A stretch of DNA of 64,000 nucleotides from Citrobacter freundii. GTDB lineage: Bacteria; Bacteroidota; Bacteroidia; Chitinophagales; Chitinophagaceae. This document shows positions 50,973 to 58,772 of the stretch, piece after piece (position 1 is the stretch's first letter; the number at the start of each line of letters is the position of its first letter). A program made the translations under genes and the position numbers. The notes beneath the pieces are model-generated. The model saw only the letters and a list, made by a program, of their open reading frames with translations, was not told the DNA's origin and ran no database searches. Where the stretch lies: the NCBI GenBank assembly GCA_003243445.1, contig QFQQ01000021.1, positions 96,130 to 160,129 of the forward strand. The letters are read 5' to 3'.

Positions 50973-52562
50973 TTATGTAAGTTCAGTTGTCTGTAAGCTG
51001 AGTGCTGCACCATACAAACCAGGCTCATCATCAGTATGAACAAGGTGTTCAAGGTCTTCAACCCGGTACTGCCGGGGGAGCTGATATCCATTGACGTAAA
51101 TAGTCGGCGTAAATTCCACACCTGATTCAGCAACCCAATTTACCCAATCCCATAAAACAGCTTTTGCATCAGTCTGCTTAGCTGAAGGGTAATGCCTTTT
51201 GAATTGATCAATATTCATCACTTCATACCAGTCTTTTATGATATGACGCTTTTCAATGGTTGTACACCCTTCCATTAACCCAAGAATATATTCCGCCGCA
51301 ATAGTTTTAGGGTCCCCGTCATCATCTGGTCTTGTAGAAAAACGTATGGTGAGGCCTATATCAGTCCTTTCGATTATGCGATGCAATGCCTCATGCGCTT
51401 TCGCACAAGGCGCGCAATAAGGATTGCATGCGACAAATAACTGTATACGTGCCTGCGGATTACCGATCTGAATGTCGCCGCTTATATACCGGAACGAAAC
51501 TTTACGCTGACGCACCAGCAATGAGTAAAAAACATCTTTTGTATGTTTGAACCGTTGAAGAGCGAACCGTTTATCTGCAAAATTCTTTTGCTTTTTCAGA
51601 AGAGGTTTTAACATCATCCATGCCACAGCAGGAAAAATCATACTGAAGATTATCAGTGCTGATCCGGATGTAGAAAGGTTCAATGAAAAAACCGGAGTGA
51701 TACCAACCAGCACAACCCCTGCCTGCAACCAAAGTATGCCAACTATGAGCAAACACAGTATACACCATTTCCCGATTACCCGCCATTGATAATATAAAGA
51801 AAATATTGTAACAGGAATTGCGGAAAACACCAGCCATGGCAACCAGCTGCTGGCAGCCGGCACCAGATATGTCAACATCACAAATAGTGATAGCCCGGCA
51901 AAATAAACAAGAGATGCATCACTTAGCTTAAACCATGTTCCCACTTTACCGGCGTCTGAATTAAGCACTGCGTTACAGTCTACTTGTTTCCCTGTACTGC
52001 AAAGCTGTTCCGTAATTTCATTCGTAATACCAAGCTCTTCCTGCACAATAAGCGATGCGACACCAATCCCCAGAAGCGATGACACCAGCAATATTGTCAA
52101 CGGCCAGGAAAAACCAGTTGACACAATACCGGCGATCGCCAGAGCGGATAAAATAAATGAAGCGATCTTTCTGCGACGAAGTATGTTATCCTTTTTCAAC
52201 TGCTCATCATTCGAAGAATAACGCCAATTGTCCGGCGCTTCAGCAAAGACAGCAATACCATCCCAGGAAGATAGAAACTCTTTTGATCTTACTGAGCGGT
52301 CCCGAAAACTCTTTACCAAAATAAACCCGCCATCATTCTCGGGTTGATGAGCAAGAAAAGGCAATGGTAATTCATGTAGTTTTTCTTTATCCACTACAAC
52401 AGCTGCGCTGGGTATTCCCCATTCTTCCAGTCGCTCAGTCAATGACGCCAGTGATGGAAAATCCGGATGGCATTGCAATTGTCTCTTCACAAACTCCCTG
52501 GAAATATTCACTTTCATTGTGCGCAACCAATCGAATGTCGGCTTACTGATGTTATCTGACAT
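50973..52562 (-). CDS. C39-like / VKOR / thioredoxin fusion, disulfide-forming membrane protein
   Basis: A 529-residue protein. Residues 1-about 110 resemble a C39 peptidase-like domain (LQCHPDFPSLASLTERLEEW, LPLPFLAHQPENDGGFILV) but without a convincing catalytic CGPTC motif, so probably non-catalytic. Residues about 130-310 form a VKOR membrane domain with loop cysteines CSTGKQVDCNAVLNS and redox CxxC in KWCILC. Residues about 365-515 are a DsbA-like thioredoxin domain with ACNPYCAPCAKAHEAL. Such fusions make disulfides using quinone. It is first in the cluster and probably oxidises the eight-cysteine peptide, perhaps binding its leader by the C39-like domain. Confidence 0.9.
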   Translation of the reverse strand: MSDNISKPTFDWLRTMKVNISREFVKRQLQCHPDFPSLASLTERLEEWGIPSAAVVVDKEKLHELPLPFLAHQPENDGGFILVKSFRDRSVRSKEFLSSWDGIAVFAEAPDNWRYSSNDEQLKKDNILRRRKIASFILSALAIAGIVSTGFSWPLTILLVSSLLGIGVASLIVQEELGITNEITEQLCSTGKQVDCNAVLNSDAGKVGTWFKLSDASLVYFAGLSLFVMLTYLVPAASSWLPWLVFSAIPVTIFSLYYQWRVIGKWCILCLLIVGILWLQAGVVLVGITPVFSLNLSTSGSALIIFSMIFPAVAWMMLKPLLKKQKNFADKRFALQRFKHTKDVFYSLLVRQRKVSFRYISGDIQIGNPQARIQLFVACNPYCAPCAKAHEALHRIIERTDIGLTIRFSTRPDDDGDPKTIAAEYILGLMEGCTTIEKRHIIKDWYEVMNIDQFKRHYPSAKQTDAKAVLWDWVNWVAESGVEFTPTIYVNGYQLPRQYRVEDLEHLVHTDDEPGLYGAALSLQTTELT

Positions 52563-52845
52563 TTGAAAAAATTTAGAGTAGTAAAATGTAAAATGAATTT
52601 CAGTTTTTTTTTATTCAGATACATTATCTGGTAGTTGTATTATACAACCACTTTATTACTTTACCGATTTACAATAATTATATTTAAAGGGAAACCCCTA
52701 AGATCAAAAACCATACATTGATTTTTAAAAGATCATCACCGGTTTAACATTTGAAAGTTGTTTTAAAATCTCAAACATTTTATATTTGGAATACCCCTAC
52801 TCTTGAAAACTCTTCAACAAATAACCTATCCAAAAAATTCAGTTC

Positions 52846-53058
52846 ATGTGTACTGGGGAAAAAATCAAAAAACTTCGCCTGATAAAAGGCTTTAGCCAGA
52901 AAGGTGTCGCAAATCATCTTGGGGTTACTCAACAAGCTTATTCAAAGATGGAAAAAAGCCATTACCTGAGTGACAAGCGGGTAAAGGATATTCTTATCTT
53001 CCTGGCTTGCACTGAATGGGAGTTTGAACTGATCAGCCATGCTACCGGCCGCCGGTGA
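52846..53058 (+). CDS. XRE-family helix-turn-helix regulator
   Basis: A 70-residue DNA-binding protein. Helix-turn-helix in FSQKGVANHLGVTQQAYSKM (about residues 17-36), preceded by IKKLRLIKG. It is divergent from the VKOR fusion gene with a 283 bp gap, so it is a candidate regulator of the peptide cluster. No ligand domain is present. ATG 52846 is the first ATG of the frame. Confidence 0.82.
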   Translation: MCTGEKIKKLRLIKGFSQKGVANHLGVTQQAYSKMEKSHYLSDKRVKDILIFLACTEWEFELISHATGRR

Positions 53059-53169
53059 TGGTAGTTTTCCCGCCCGGTTTGCTCCAAAAATGCACTCAAA
53101 CTCTCCCAAAAATTAACTGCTTGGAAAACAAAAGTTTTTCGCATTTTTGTAGTAATCAACCGGTACCGG

Positions 53170-53928
53170 ATGAATTCAAATGTCTATCAATCATTAGTGA
53201 AGAAAAAAGAGCAGGGAAGAAAGTCTTTCGCCGTGTTGGTTGATCCCGATAAGGTAGACGAATCCCGGCTATCTGAATTAGAGGAATTATGCATTTCTGC
53301 CAATGTTGACTATCTCCTTGTGGGCGGAAGCCTGGTTATTTCAAATCATCTCGACCAATGCGTACAGCATATCAAACAGCATTGTTCCATCCCGGTCGTC
53401 CTGTTCCCCGGCAGTCCTTCACAGATCAGCCGTTATGCAGATGCATTGCTGTACCTGTCACTGATCTCCGGCCGTAATCCGGAATTGCTGATCGGTCAGC
53501 ATGTGGTATCGGCGCCGGCAGTGCGCCAGAGCGGACTTGAGATCATGTCTACCGGTTATATTGTGATCGATGGTGGTGCTCCCACTACGGTTTCCTATAT
53601 CAGCAATGCGGCTCCTGTACCTGCTGATAAAAATGAGATCGCTATGTGTACGGCTATGGCCGGCGAAATGCTCGGTATGAAACTGATCTATATGGATGCA
53701 GGATCCGGTGCGCGCCGAGCAATCTCCGAAGGCATGATCGAAGCGGTGGCGAAAGTGATCTCAACACCCCTGATCATCGGAGGCGGCATCATTCAACCTG
53801 AAAAAGCTTACCTGAATTGTAAGGCTGGTGCTGACGTGATCGTTGTCGGCAATGCAATTGAAAAAGATCCATCACTGATCCGTGAAATGAGTGATGCCAT
53901 TCATTCCATCGCAGTGAATGCTCAATAA
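53170..53928 (+). CDS. PcrB/geranylgeranylglyceryl phosphate synthase family protein
   Basis: A 252-residue TIM-barrel prenyltransferase that joins a polyprenyl diphosphate to sn-glycerol-1-phosphate. Motifs are FAVLVDPDKVDESR, LLVGGSLV, PVVLFPGSP, MSTGYIVIDGG, LIYMDAGSGA and LIIGGGI, typical of the GGGPS family. In bacteria these enzymes make heptaprenyl- or geranylgeranyl-glyceryl phosphate; the chain length used here cannot be read from the sequence. The ATG 53170 follows a CATTTTTG near-match to the -7 element. It overlaps the convergent M28 gene by 7 bp. Confidence 0.88.
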   Translation: MNSNVYQSLVKKKEQGRKSFAVLVDPDKVDESRLSELEELCISANVDYLLVGGSLVISNHLDQCVQHIKQHCSIPVVLFPGSPSQISRYADALLYLSLISGRNPELLIGQHVVSAPAVRQSGLEIMSTGYIVIDGGAPTTVSYISNAAPVPADKNEIAMCTAMAGEMLGMKLIYMDAGSGARRAISEGMIEAVAKVISTPLIIGGGIIQPEKAYLNCKAGADVIVVGNAIEKDPSLIREMSDAIHSIAVNAQ

Positions 53929-55211
53929 AACTCCGGCCAATTTGGCAAACGAAGTTTCCCCGGCGTGTCTCTCCCACTGATCAAACCTGCGGAGGCGGCA
54001 GCAACAGCACGAATGATAAAACAAAGATTGGGTATATCCATTCGCTTGACCTCATCACATGGTCTGTGATAACAGGGCTCGTCATCATCACTTGCCATGA
54101 TCGTATGCGCAGGAATGCCTGTTTTTGCAAATGGAAAATTGTCGCTTCTTGCAAATAATCTTTTTTCCTCTGATGGCTCGCGTATTAACCTGATGTCTTG
54201 CATTCTCAATTCCTTTTTTAAGATAGAAGGAAGCGTTGAATAGTTTTCACCGGTAATAAAGACCCTTTTCCTTCCATACTGAGGATAACCCAGCATTTCC
54301 AGGTTAATGCCTGCTTTTATTTTTAAGGACCGGCTCAGCGTGGTGAGATGGCTTGCCATTGCATTGGAGCCCCGCAGACCAATCTCCTCTCCCGCAAACG
54401 CACAAAAGATCAGGGTCCTTTCATTGTCATTGCGCATCGAAAAATAACGGGCTAGCATGATCAATGCGGTCGTTCCCGAAGCATTGTCATTTGCGCCGTT
54501 CATGATACTGTCTTTTCCCTGTACCACACCATCATGATCATAGTGTGCAGAGAAAAGAATACATTCATCAGGTTTTGTCCTGCCCGGAAGCATTGCTACG
54601 ATATTGTATTCGATCAGACCATAATATCCGGGATTAGCCACTAACCGTATCGTTACCGGGGGTTCCTTTGCCCGCACCAGTAAACGCGCACCCGCAATTC
54701 CGCCCCGCGGAGTGGCAGGCCGTTTCCATTCGATCGGCATGTCAGTCCATATCAACAGATCCGCGGAAGTATCATTATATAACTCAAGTGTGTTCACTGA
54801 AAACGAATCAACATGTATAACGGTAAACGAGCTGAGATCTCTTGTTAAAAACGACACCGGTTCGGATCTGAGAAAATCAAAATCATCATGATCGAGCATC
54901 TGTCCATTCCACTCCAATACATTAGGAACTCTTTCCACCGCAGGATCGCGGGGATAAAACTCATGCAGAAAATTATCGCTCCCCGGCAATGGTTGTAAAC
55001 CGGCGTCCCTGAATTCACTTATAATAAATCTTCCTGCTTTCTTCAGCTCTTCGGTCATATTCCCACGCCCGCGCAAGGAATCGCCTGCCAGCACATTCAT
55101 GATCGCTGCTGCTTTTGACTCCGGAAATGAATCAATAGCCGGTTGCTGCCCCAACAAAAAAGGCCATGCTCCAAAAAGCATGGCCAATAGATTCATTATT
55201 CTTTTCAGCAT
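53922..55211 (-). CDS. Secreted M28 family zinc peptidase (first of two)
   Basis: A 429-residue exported aminopeptidase-like protein with signal peptide (AMLFGAWPFLLGQQ). The M28 zinc ligands are seen as SAHYDHDGV, GANDNASGT, FAGEEIGLRGS and the distal His in CYHRPCDEV. The N-terminus (MNVLAGDSLRGRGN) is the typical start of this subfamily. The stop is within the convergent pcrB gene. It lies 18 bp downstream of a second M28 gene and is probably co-transcribed with it. Confidence 0.92.
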   Translation of the reverse strand: MLKRIMNLLAMLFGAWPFLLGQQPAIDSFPESKAAAIMNVLAGDSLRGRGNMTEELKKAGRFIISEFRDAGLQPLPGSDNFLHEFYPRDPAVERVPNVLEWNGQMLDHDDFDFLRSEPVSFLTRDLSSFTVIHVDSFSVNTLELYNDTSADLLIWTDMPIEWKRPATPRGGIAGARLLVRAKEPPVTIRLVANPGYYGLIEYNIVAMLPGRTKPDECILFSAHYDHDGVVQGKDSIMNGANDNASGTTALIMLARYFSMRNDNERTLIFCAFAGEEIGLRGSNAMASHLTTLSRSLKIKAGINLEMLGYPQYGRKRVFITGENYSTLPSILKKELRMQDIRLIREPSEEKRLFARSDNFPFAKTGIPAHTIMASDDDEPCYHRPCDEVKRMDIPNLCFIIRAVAAASAGLISGRDTPGKLRLPNWPEFY

Positions 55212-55229
55212 GGAATGACAAAGTTGAGA

Positions 55230-56516
55230 TTATCTGGTGAGTTCATCCACCTTCACCCTGCTCGGTGTGTCCTTTCCCGCCACGATGCTGCGTGCACTCA
55301 ATGCGATGGATTTAATGATCATCGACATATTATCCATATCCAGCGTTTCCACATGATCACTCACTTTATGATAATTCGGCTCGCTATCCATTTTTGAAGT
55401 AGAGATCGTATGCGCAGGCACACCCAATCTTGCCAGCGTGGCGTTATCAGAACGATAGAACAATTGCTGATCAGGATAAGGGTCAGGATAAAAACTAAAC
55501 CCGGTTCCTTCAAGATTTTTCTGAAGAATGGTGCCCATATCCGTTTTTTCGTACCCTGTGATGTAAGCGGAGTTCTTGCCCCATTTGCTGTCCGTGCCGA
55601 TCATTTCGATGTTCATCATTGCCACTACTTTTGCCGGATCAAATTGTTTGGAGAAATATTGTGCGCCATAACCGCCAACTTCTTCAGCCGTGAATGCCGC
55701 GAATACCAGTGTGCGTTCGTTATTCTTTAACGCCTTGTAGTATTTAGCCAGCAGGATCACGGCAGTTGTTCCCGCCGCATCATCATTCGCACCATTGAAA
55801 ATTGAATCGCCGTTAACAGGTTTGCCAACACCAATATGATCATAGTGGCCGGAGAAGATCACGTATTCATCTTTCTTGCTTTTTCCAGGAATGATGCCAA
55901 CTACGTTCTGCAGTTTCTGCTCGGTGATCTCATGTTTTGCTTCAATAGAAAAATCCTTTGCCTCCTGCGTTGCAAGAACAAAAATGATATTGTATTCCCT
56001 TTTAAAAGATCCCCTTTTCAAAAAAGTGAGTCTTGGAAAGTTTTTAGTGAAGCTTGTATCCACCCAAACGATCAGGTTCTTTTTTGATTGAGCAAGCGTA
56101 TTTGCTTCCTGGAAAATGTTTCCACCTGCTTTGATGTGTGCGTTTTCGTAACCGGACGCAGCTGTCACTTTCAATTCCGGCTGTGTTGTTACCACAACAA
56201 TATTTTTCGGATCAGCTTTTACTCCATCAAGTGTTGCATCAAGGCTGGTTTGTTTGGTTCCATAGATCGCAAACTTCTGTAAAAAGCTTCCGCTGTTTTC
56301 CCATGTCTGCAAACCTGCTGCTTTGAATTCTGCCGCAATAAAATCAGCGGCTTTATCGATCTCTGGTGAAAAAGTCTTGCGGCCTTTCATCTCATCGGAA
56401 GCCAGCACGCGTTCGATACGCTCCGCCTCTTTTGCATTAATGATCTTATCTACATTCTGGGAAAAAGAAACGGTTGCAACTGTTAATAACAGTGAACCGA
56501 AAACGAGTTTCTTCAT
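55230..56516 (-). CDS. Secreted M28 family zinc peptidase (second of two)
   Basis: A 428-residue paralogue of the 53922 gene, with signal peptide (VFGSLLLTVATVSFSQ). Zinc-ligand motifs: FSGHYDHIGVG, GANDDAAGT, FTAEEVGGYGA, and NYHKVSDHV. The DEMKGRKTFSPEIDKAADFI segment corresponds to the SLRGRGN region of its neighbour. Tandem duplication with divergence is the simplest explanation. The upstream region holds family D locus D5. Confidence 0.93.
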   Translation of the reverse strand: MKKLVFGSLLLTVATVSFSQNVDKIINAKEAERIERVLASDEMKGRKTFSPEIDKAADFIAAEFKAAGLQTWENSGSFLQKFAIYGTKQTSLDATLDGVKADPKNIVVVTTQPELKVTAASGYENAHIKAGGNIFQEANTLAQSKKNLIVWVDTSFTKNFPRLTFLKRGSFKREYNIIFVLATQEAKDFSIEAKHEITEQKLQNVVGIIPGKSKKDEYVIFSGHYDHIGVGKPVNGDSIFNGANDDAAGTTAVILLAKYYKALKNNERTLVFAAFTAEEVGGYGAQYFSKQFDPAKVVAMMNIEMIGTDSKWGKNSAYITGYEKTDMGTILQKNLEGTGFSFYPDPYPDQQLFYRSDNATLARLGVPAHTISTSKMDSEPNYHKVSDHVETLDMDNMSMIIKSIALSARSIVAGKDTPSRVKVDELTR

Positions 56517-56540
56517 TTTATCTGTTTAATAAATTATCGA

Positions 56541-56623
56541 ATTAAAAAGTCAAAAGTAAAAAGTAAAAATTCAACACCATTGACTGATATTTTGAATTTT
56601 TACTTTTGACTTTTAACTTTTTA
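56541..56623. repeat. Family D inverted repeat, locus D5
   Basis: Left arm 56541-56573 (TTAAAAA, GTCAAAA, GTAAAAA words) and right arm 56590-56623 (TTTTTAC, TTTTGAC, TTTTAAC, TTTTTAC). The right end contains the LytTR stop codon. It lies between two minus genes. Confidence 0.82.
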
Positions 56624-57349
56624 CAAGCTCATCATTTCTTTGAACTTCACCGTTTGTCTCCGGCTCACTTCAATCTTTTCCCCTCCTTTCAATTCAAGCA
56701 AAAGGCCACCATTGAAATAAGGCTCGATCTTTTCGATCAGCCGGAGATTCACGATATGTTTACGGTTGGCACGGAAGAAGAACTTTTCATCCAGTCTTTC
56801 TTCCAGTGCATTAAGTGATTTTAAGATCAGTGGCTTATTGGGACCGAAGAAAACTTTAGCGTAGTTGCCCACACTTTCAAACAAACGGATATCGCTGAGT
56901 TTTACGAACCAGCAACGTTCGCCGTCTTTTACAAATACCTGGTCGTGTTCTCCAAGTATACTGTTGTTGACAAACTCGCCGGTTGGTTTTCCTTCTTTTG
57001 TTTCGCCGGTATGTAATTTATGGATAGCGTCTGCGAGTCTTTTTGGCTCTACAGGTTTCAGCAGGTAATCGAGTGCATTTACTTCAAATGCTTTCAGCGC
57101 AAATTCATCATATGCGGTAGTGAAGATAACCTGCGGAGCACGTTCCAGTTGGGAAAGCATATCGAAACCGGTTTTACCGGGCATCTGTATGTCCAGGAAG
57201 ATCAGGTCGGGCTGAAGACTATCAATTTTCTGAATGCCTTCATCCGCATTGGCTGCTTCATCTATCACTTCTATCTCGGGGAATTCCTGTAATAATTTTT
57301 TCAGTTCGGCTCTTGCCAGGCGTTCGTCGTCGATTATAATTGCTCGCAT
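56621..57349 (-). CDS. LytTR-family response regulator
   Basis: A 242-residue transcription regulator. The receiver domain (1-about 120) has acidic residues D7-D8, phospho-acceptor D53 in LIFLDIQMPGK, T in FTTAYDEF and K in YLLKPVEPKRL. The C-terminal LytTR DNA-binding domain (about 138-240) has FVKDGERCWFVKLSDI and FFRANRKHIVNLRLIEKIEP. It is encoded 10 bp after a LytS-like kinase and forms a two-component system with it. Confidence 0.95.
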   Translation of the reverse strand: MRAIIIDDERLARAELKKLLQEFPEIEVIDEAANADEGIQKIDSLQPDLIFLDIQMPGKTGFDMLSQLERAPQVIFTTAYDEFALKAFEVNALDYLLKPVEPKRLADAIHKLHTGETKEGKPTGEFVNNSILGEHDQVFVKDGERCWFVKLSDIRLFESVGNYAKVFFGPNKPLILKSLNALEERLDEKFFFRANRKHIVNLRLIEKIEPYFNGGLLLELKGGEKIEVSRRQTVKFKEMMSL

Positions 57350-57359
57350 GTAATTGTTT

Positions 57360-58430
57360 TTAGTGATCGGCAGTAAAAGGGATCAACACCCGGGCTTCCA
57401 CCAATGTGGGTGTTGCCTGCCGTATTTCAAATTTAGCCTTATTTCCGTATAAAAGATTTAAGCGGTTGGTTGTGCTGGAAAGACCGAAGCCGCTGGCATT
57501 CACATGGCCGTTGAGAAACCCGGTATTCTGCACAGACAGTTCGTGAAAATTATTCCTGATCACAGAGATCACCCTTACCACACCGCCTTTTATTTGTTTA
57601 CTGATGCCGTGCTTGATCGCGTTCTCTACCAGCGTTTGCAGCATCATCGGCGGCACTGGCAGGCTCAACGTATCCTCATCCACATCGTATTCGATCCTGA
57701 GACGGTCTTCAAAGCGCATGTTTTCCAGGGCGAGATAATCTTTCACGATATTCAGTTCCTTCTCCATTGGGGCAGACTCTGATTTATCCGACTGCATACT
57801 GCTGCGAAGGATATTGCTCAGTTCAGTGATCGCCCTTCTTGCGCGTTGCGGGTTTTCATCCACCAGCGCCCGGATACTATTCAGTGAATTGAATATAAAA
57901 TGCGGATTGATATGCGCCTTGATCGTTTTAACCTCCAGTTCTTTTACCAGCGCTTCCAGTCTCAGTGTATCCAGTTGCTGACGGCGGCTTTTTGTTACAT
58001 AGTGGTAAATGAAATAAATCAGGTTCCAAATGATGACATTGATAAAGAAATAGAATGCGCTACTGAGAATATTCAGCAAAGGCCGGTCGATGAATTCCTT
58101 TTCCTGGTTATTCAGCAAACCAAGCCGCTCGGAGATCTTCATATACAGAGCGGCCATCACAAAGGAAAAGATCAGGGAGATCACAAAAAAATGAGACACC
58201 TGTTTTTCGATGGATTTCTGCAGCGTGTTCAGCGCGATGATGACCGAACGCATGAGATGGGTAAAGATGATACCAAGCAGCACAAAAATGCCCAGCCGGG
58301 AAAGCACCATTTCCCTTGACTCAGGCGTGCTCATCTTCTCAAATGAAAAGGCAAAGATCACATTGATCAGGGCGAACGAGCCCCATCCAACGATCTGGAA
58401 AAGCCAGTATAACGAATTGCGGATCCTCAT
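57360..58430 (-). CDS. LytS/YehU-like sensor histidine kinase
   Basis: A 356-residue membrane kinase with an N-terminal region of four hydrophobic segments (about 8-150), then a short coiled coil and a His_kinase domain: phospho-acceptor His in INPHFIFNSLNSIRAL, the ATPase domain with PMMLQTLVENAIKHGIS and GFGLSSTTNRLNLLYG. No periplasmic sensor domain is obvious. Start ATG 58428-58430 (MRIRNSLYWLFQ); the frame upstream to 58730 is translated A7 repeat. It pairs with the LytTR regulator directly downstream. Confidence 0.92.
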   Translation of the reverse strand: MRIRNSLYWLFQIVGWGSFALINVIFAFSFEKMSTPESREMVLSRLGIFVLLGIIFTHLMRSVIIALNTLQKSIEKQVSHFFVISLIFSFVMAALYMKISERLGLLNNQEKEFIDRPLLNILSSAFYFFINVIIWNLIYFIYHYVTKSRRQQLDTLRLEALVKELEVKTIKAHINPHFIFNSLNSIRALVDENPQRARRAITELSNILRSSMQSDKSESAPMEKELNIVKDYLALENMRFEDRLRIEYDVDEDTLSLPVPPMMLQTLVENAIKHGISKQIKGGVVRVISVIRNNFHELSVQNTGFLNGHVNASGFGLSSTTNRLNLLYGNKAKFEIRQATPTLVEARVLIPFTADH

Positions 58431-58517
58431 TGTGAACAAATCTAAATGATTCCACCAGCGGCGGATATGGTAAATATATACCAGTGGACGAGAAAATCTA
58501 CAAATGGGGAGGAAAAT

Positions 58518-58720
58518 CGATGGCAGATGGCCGGGCTCGGGATTCGATGGTCGATGGCCGATGGTCGATGTTCGATGGTCGAATCGCAGGATCACTTTGC
58601 CGACGATACCGAATAGCTGGATCGTAGAGGGCGTGAACTGTTGTATAGGCAATGCCGAAGCCTGAAGCATCGACCATCGGCCATCGACCATCGAATCCCG
58701 AGCCCGGTCATCTGCCATCG
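58518..58720. repeat. Family A near-perfect 53 bp inverted repeat, locus A7
   Basis: Arms 58518-58570 and 58668-58720 pair at 52 of 53 positions, with NNCGATG words and an inserted GCTCGGGATTCG block mirrored in both. The single mismatch is a G opposite T, which would still pair as G-U in plus-strand RNA. The spacer is 97 bp. Confidence 0.93.
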
Positions 58721-58746
58721 TCCTGTGCAATTCCCCGTAAATAGCC

Positions 58747-58754
58747 TATTTTTG
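58747..58754 (+). promoter_or_regulatory. -7 element of dxs
   Basis: TATTTTTG matches TAnnTTTG and lies 18 bp before the ATG, so the leader would be about ten bases. No -33 TTG is visible. Confidence 0.5.
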
Positions 58755-58772
58755 TCGCCAAAACCGCCCTCC

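Larger units (their letters stand above)
58431..58772. other. 342 bp divergent region with repeat locus A7 and the dxs promoter
   Basis: Between the kinase (minus) and dxs (plus). It holds locus A7 and a -7 element (58747-58754). No gene is supported; the frames here are translated repeat. Confidence 0.85.
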
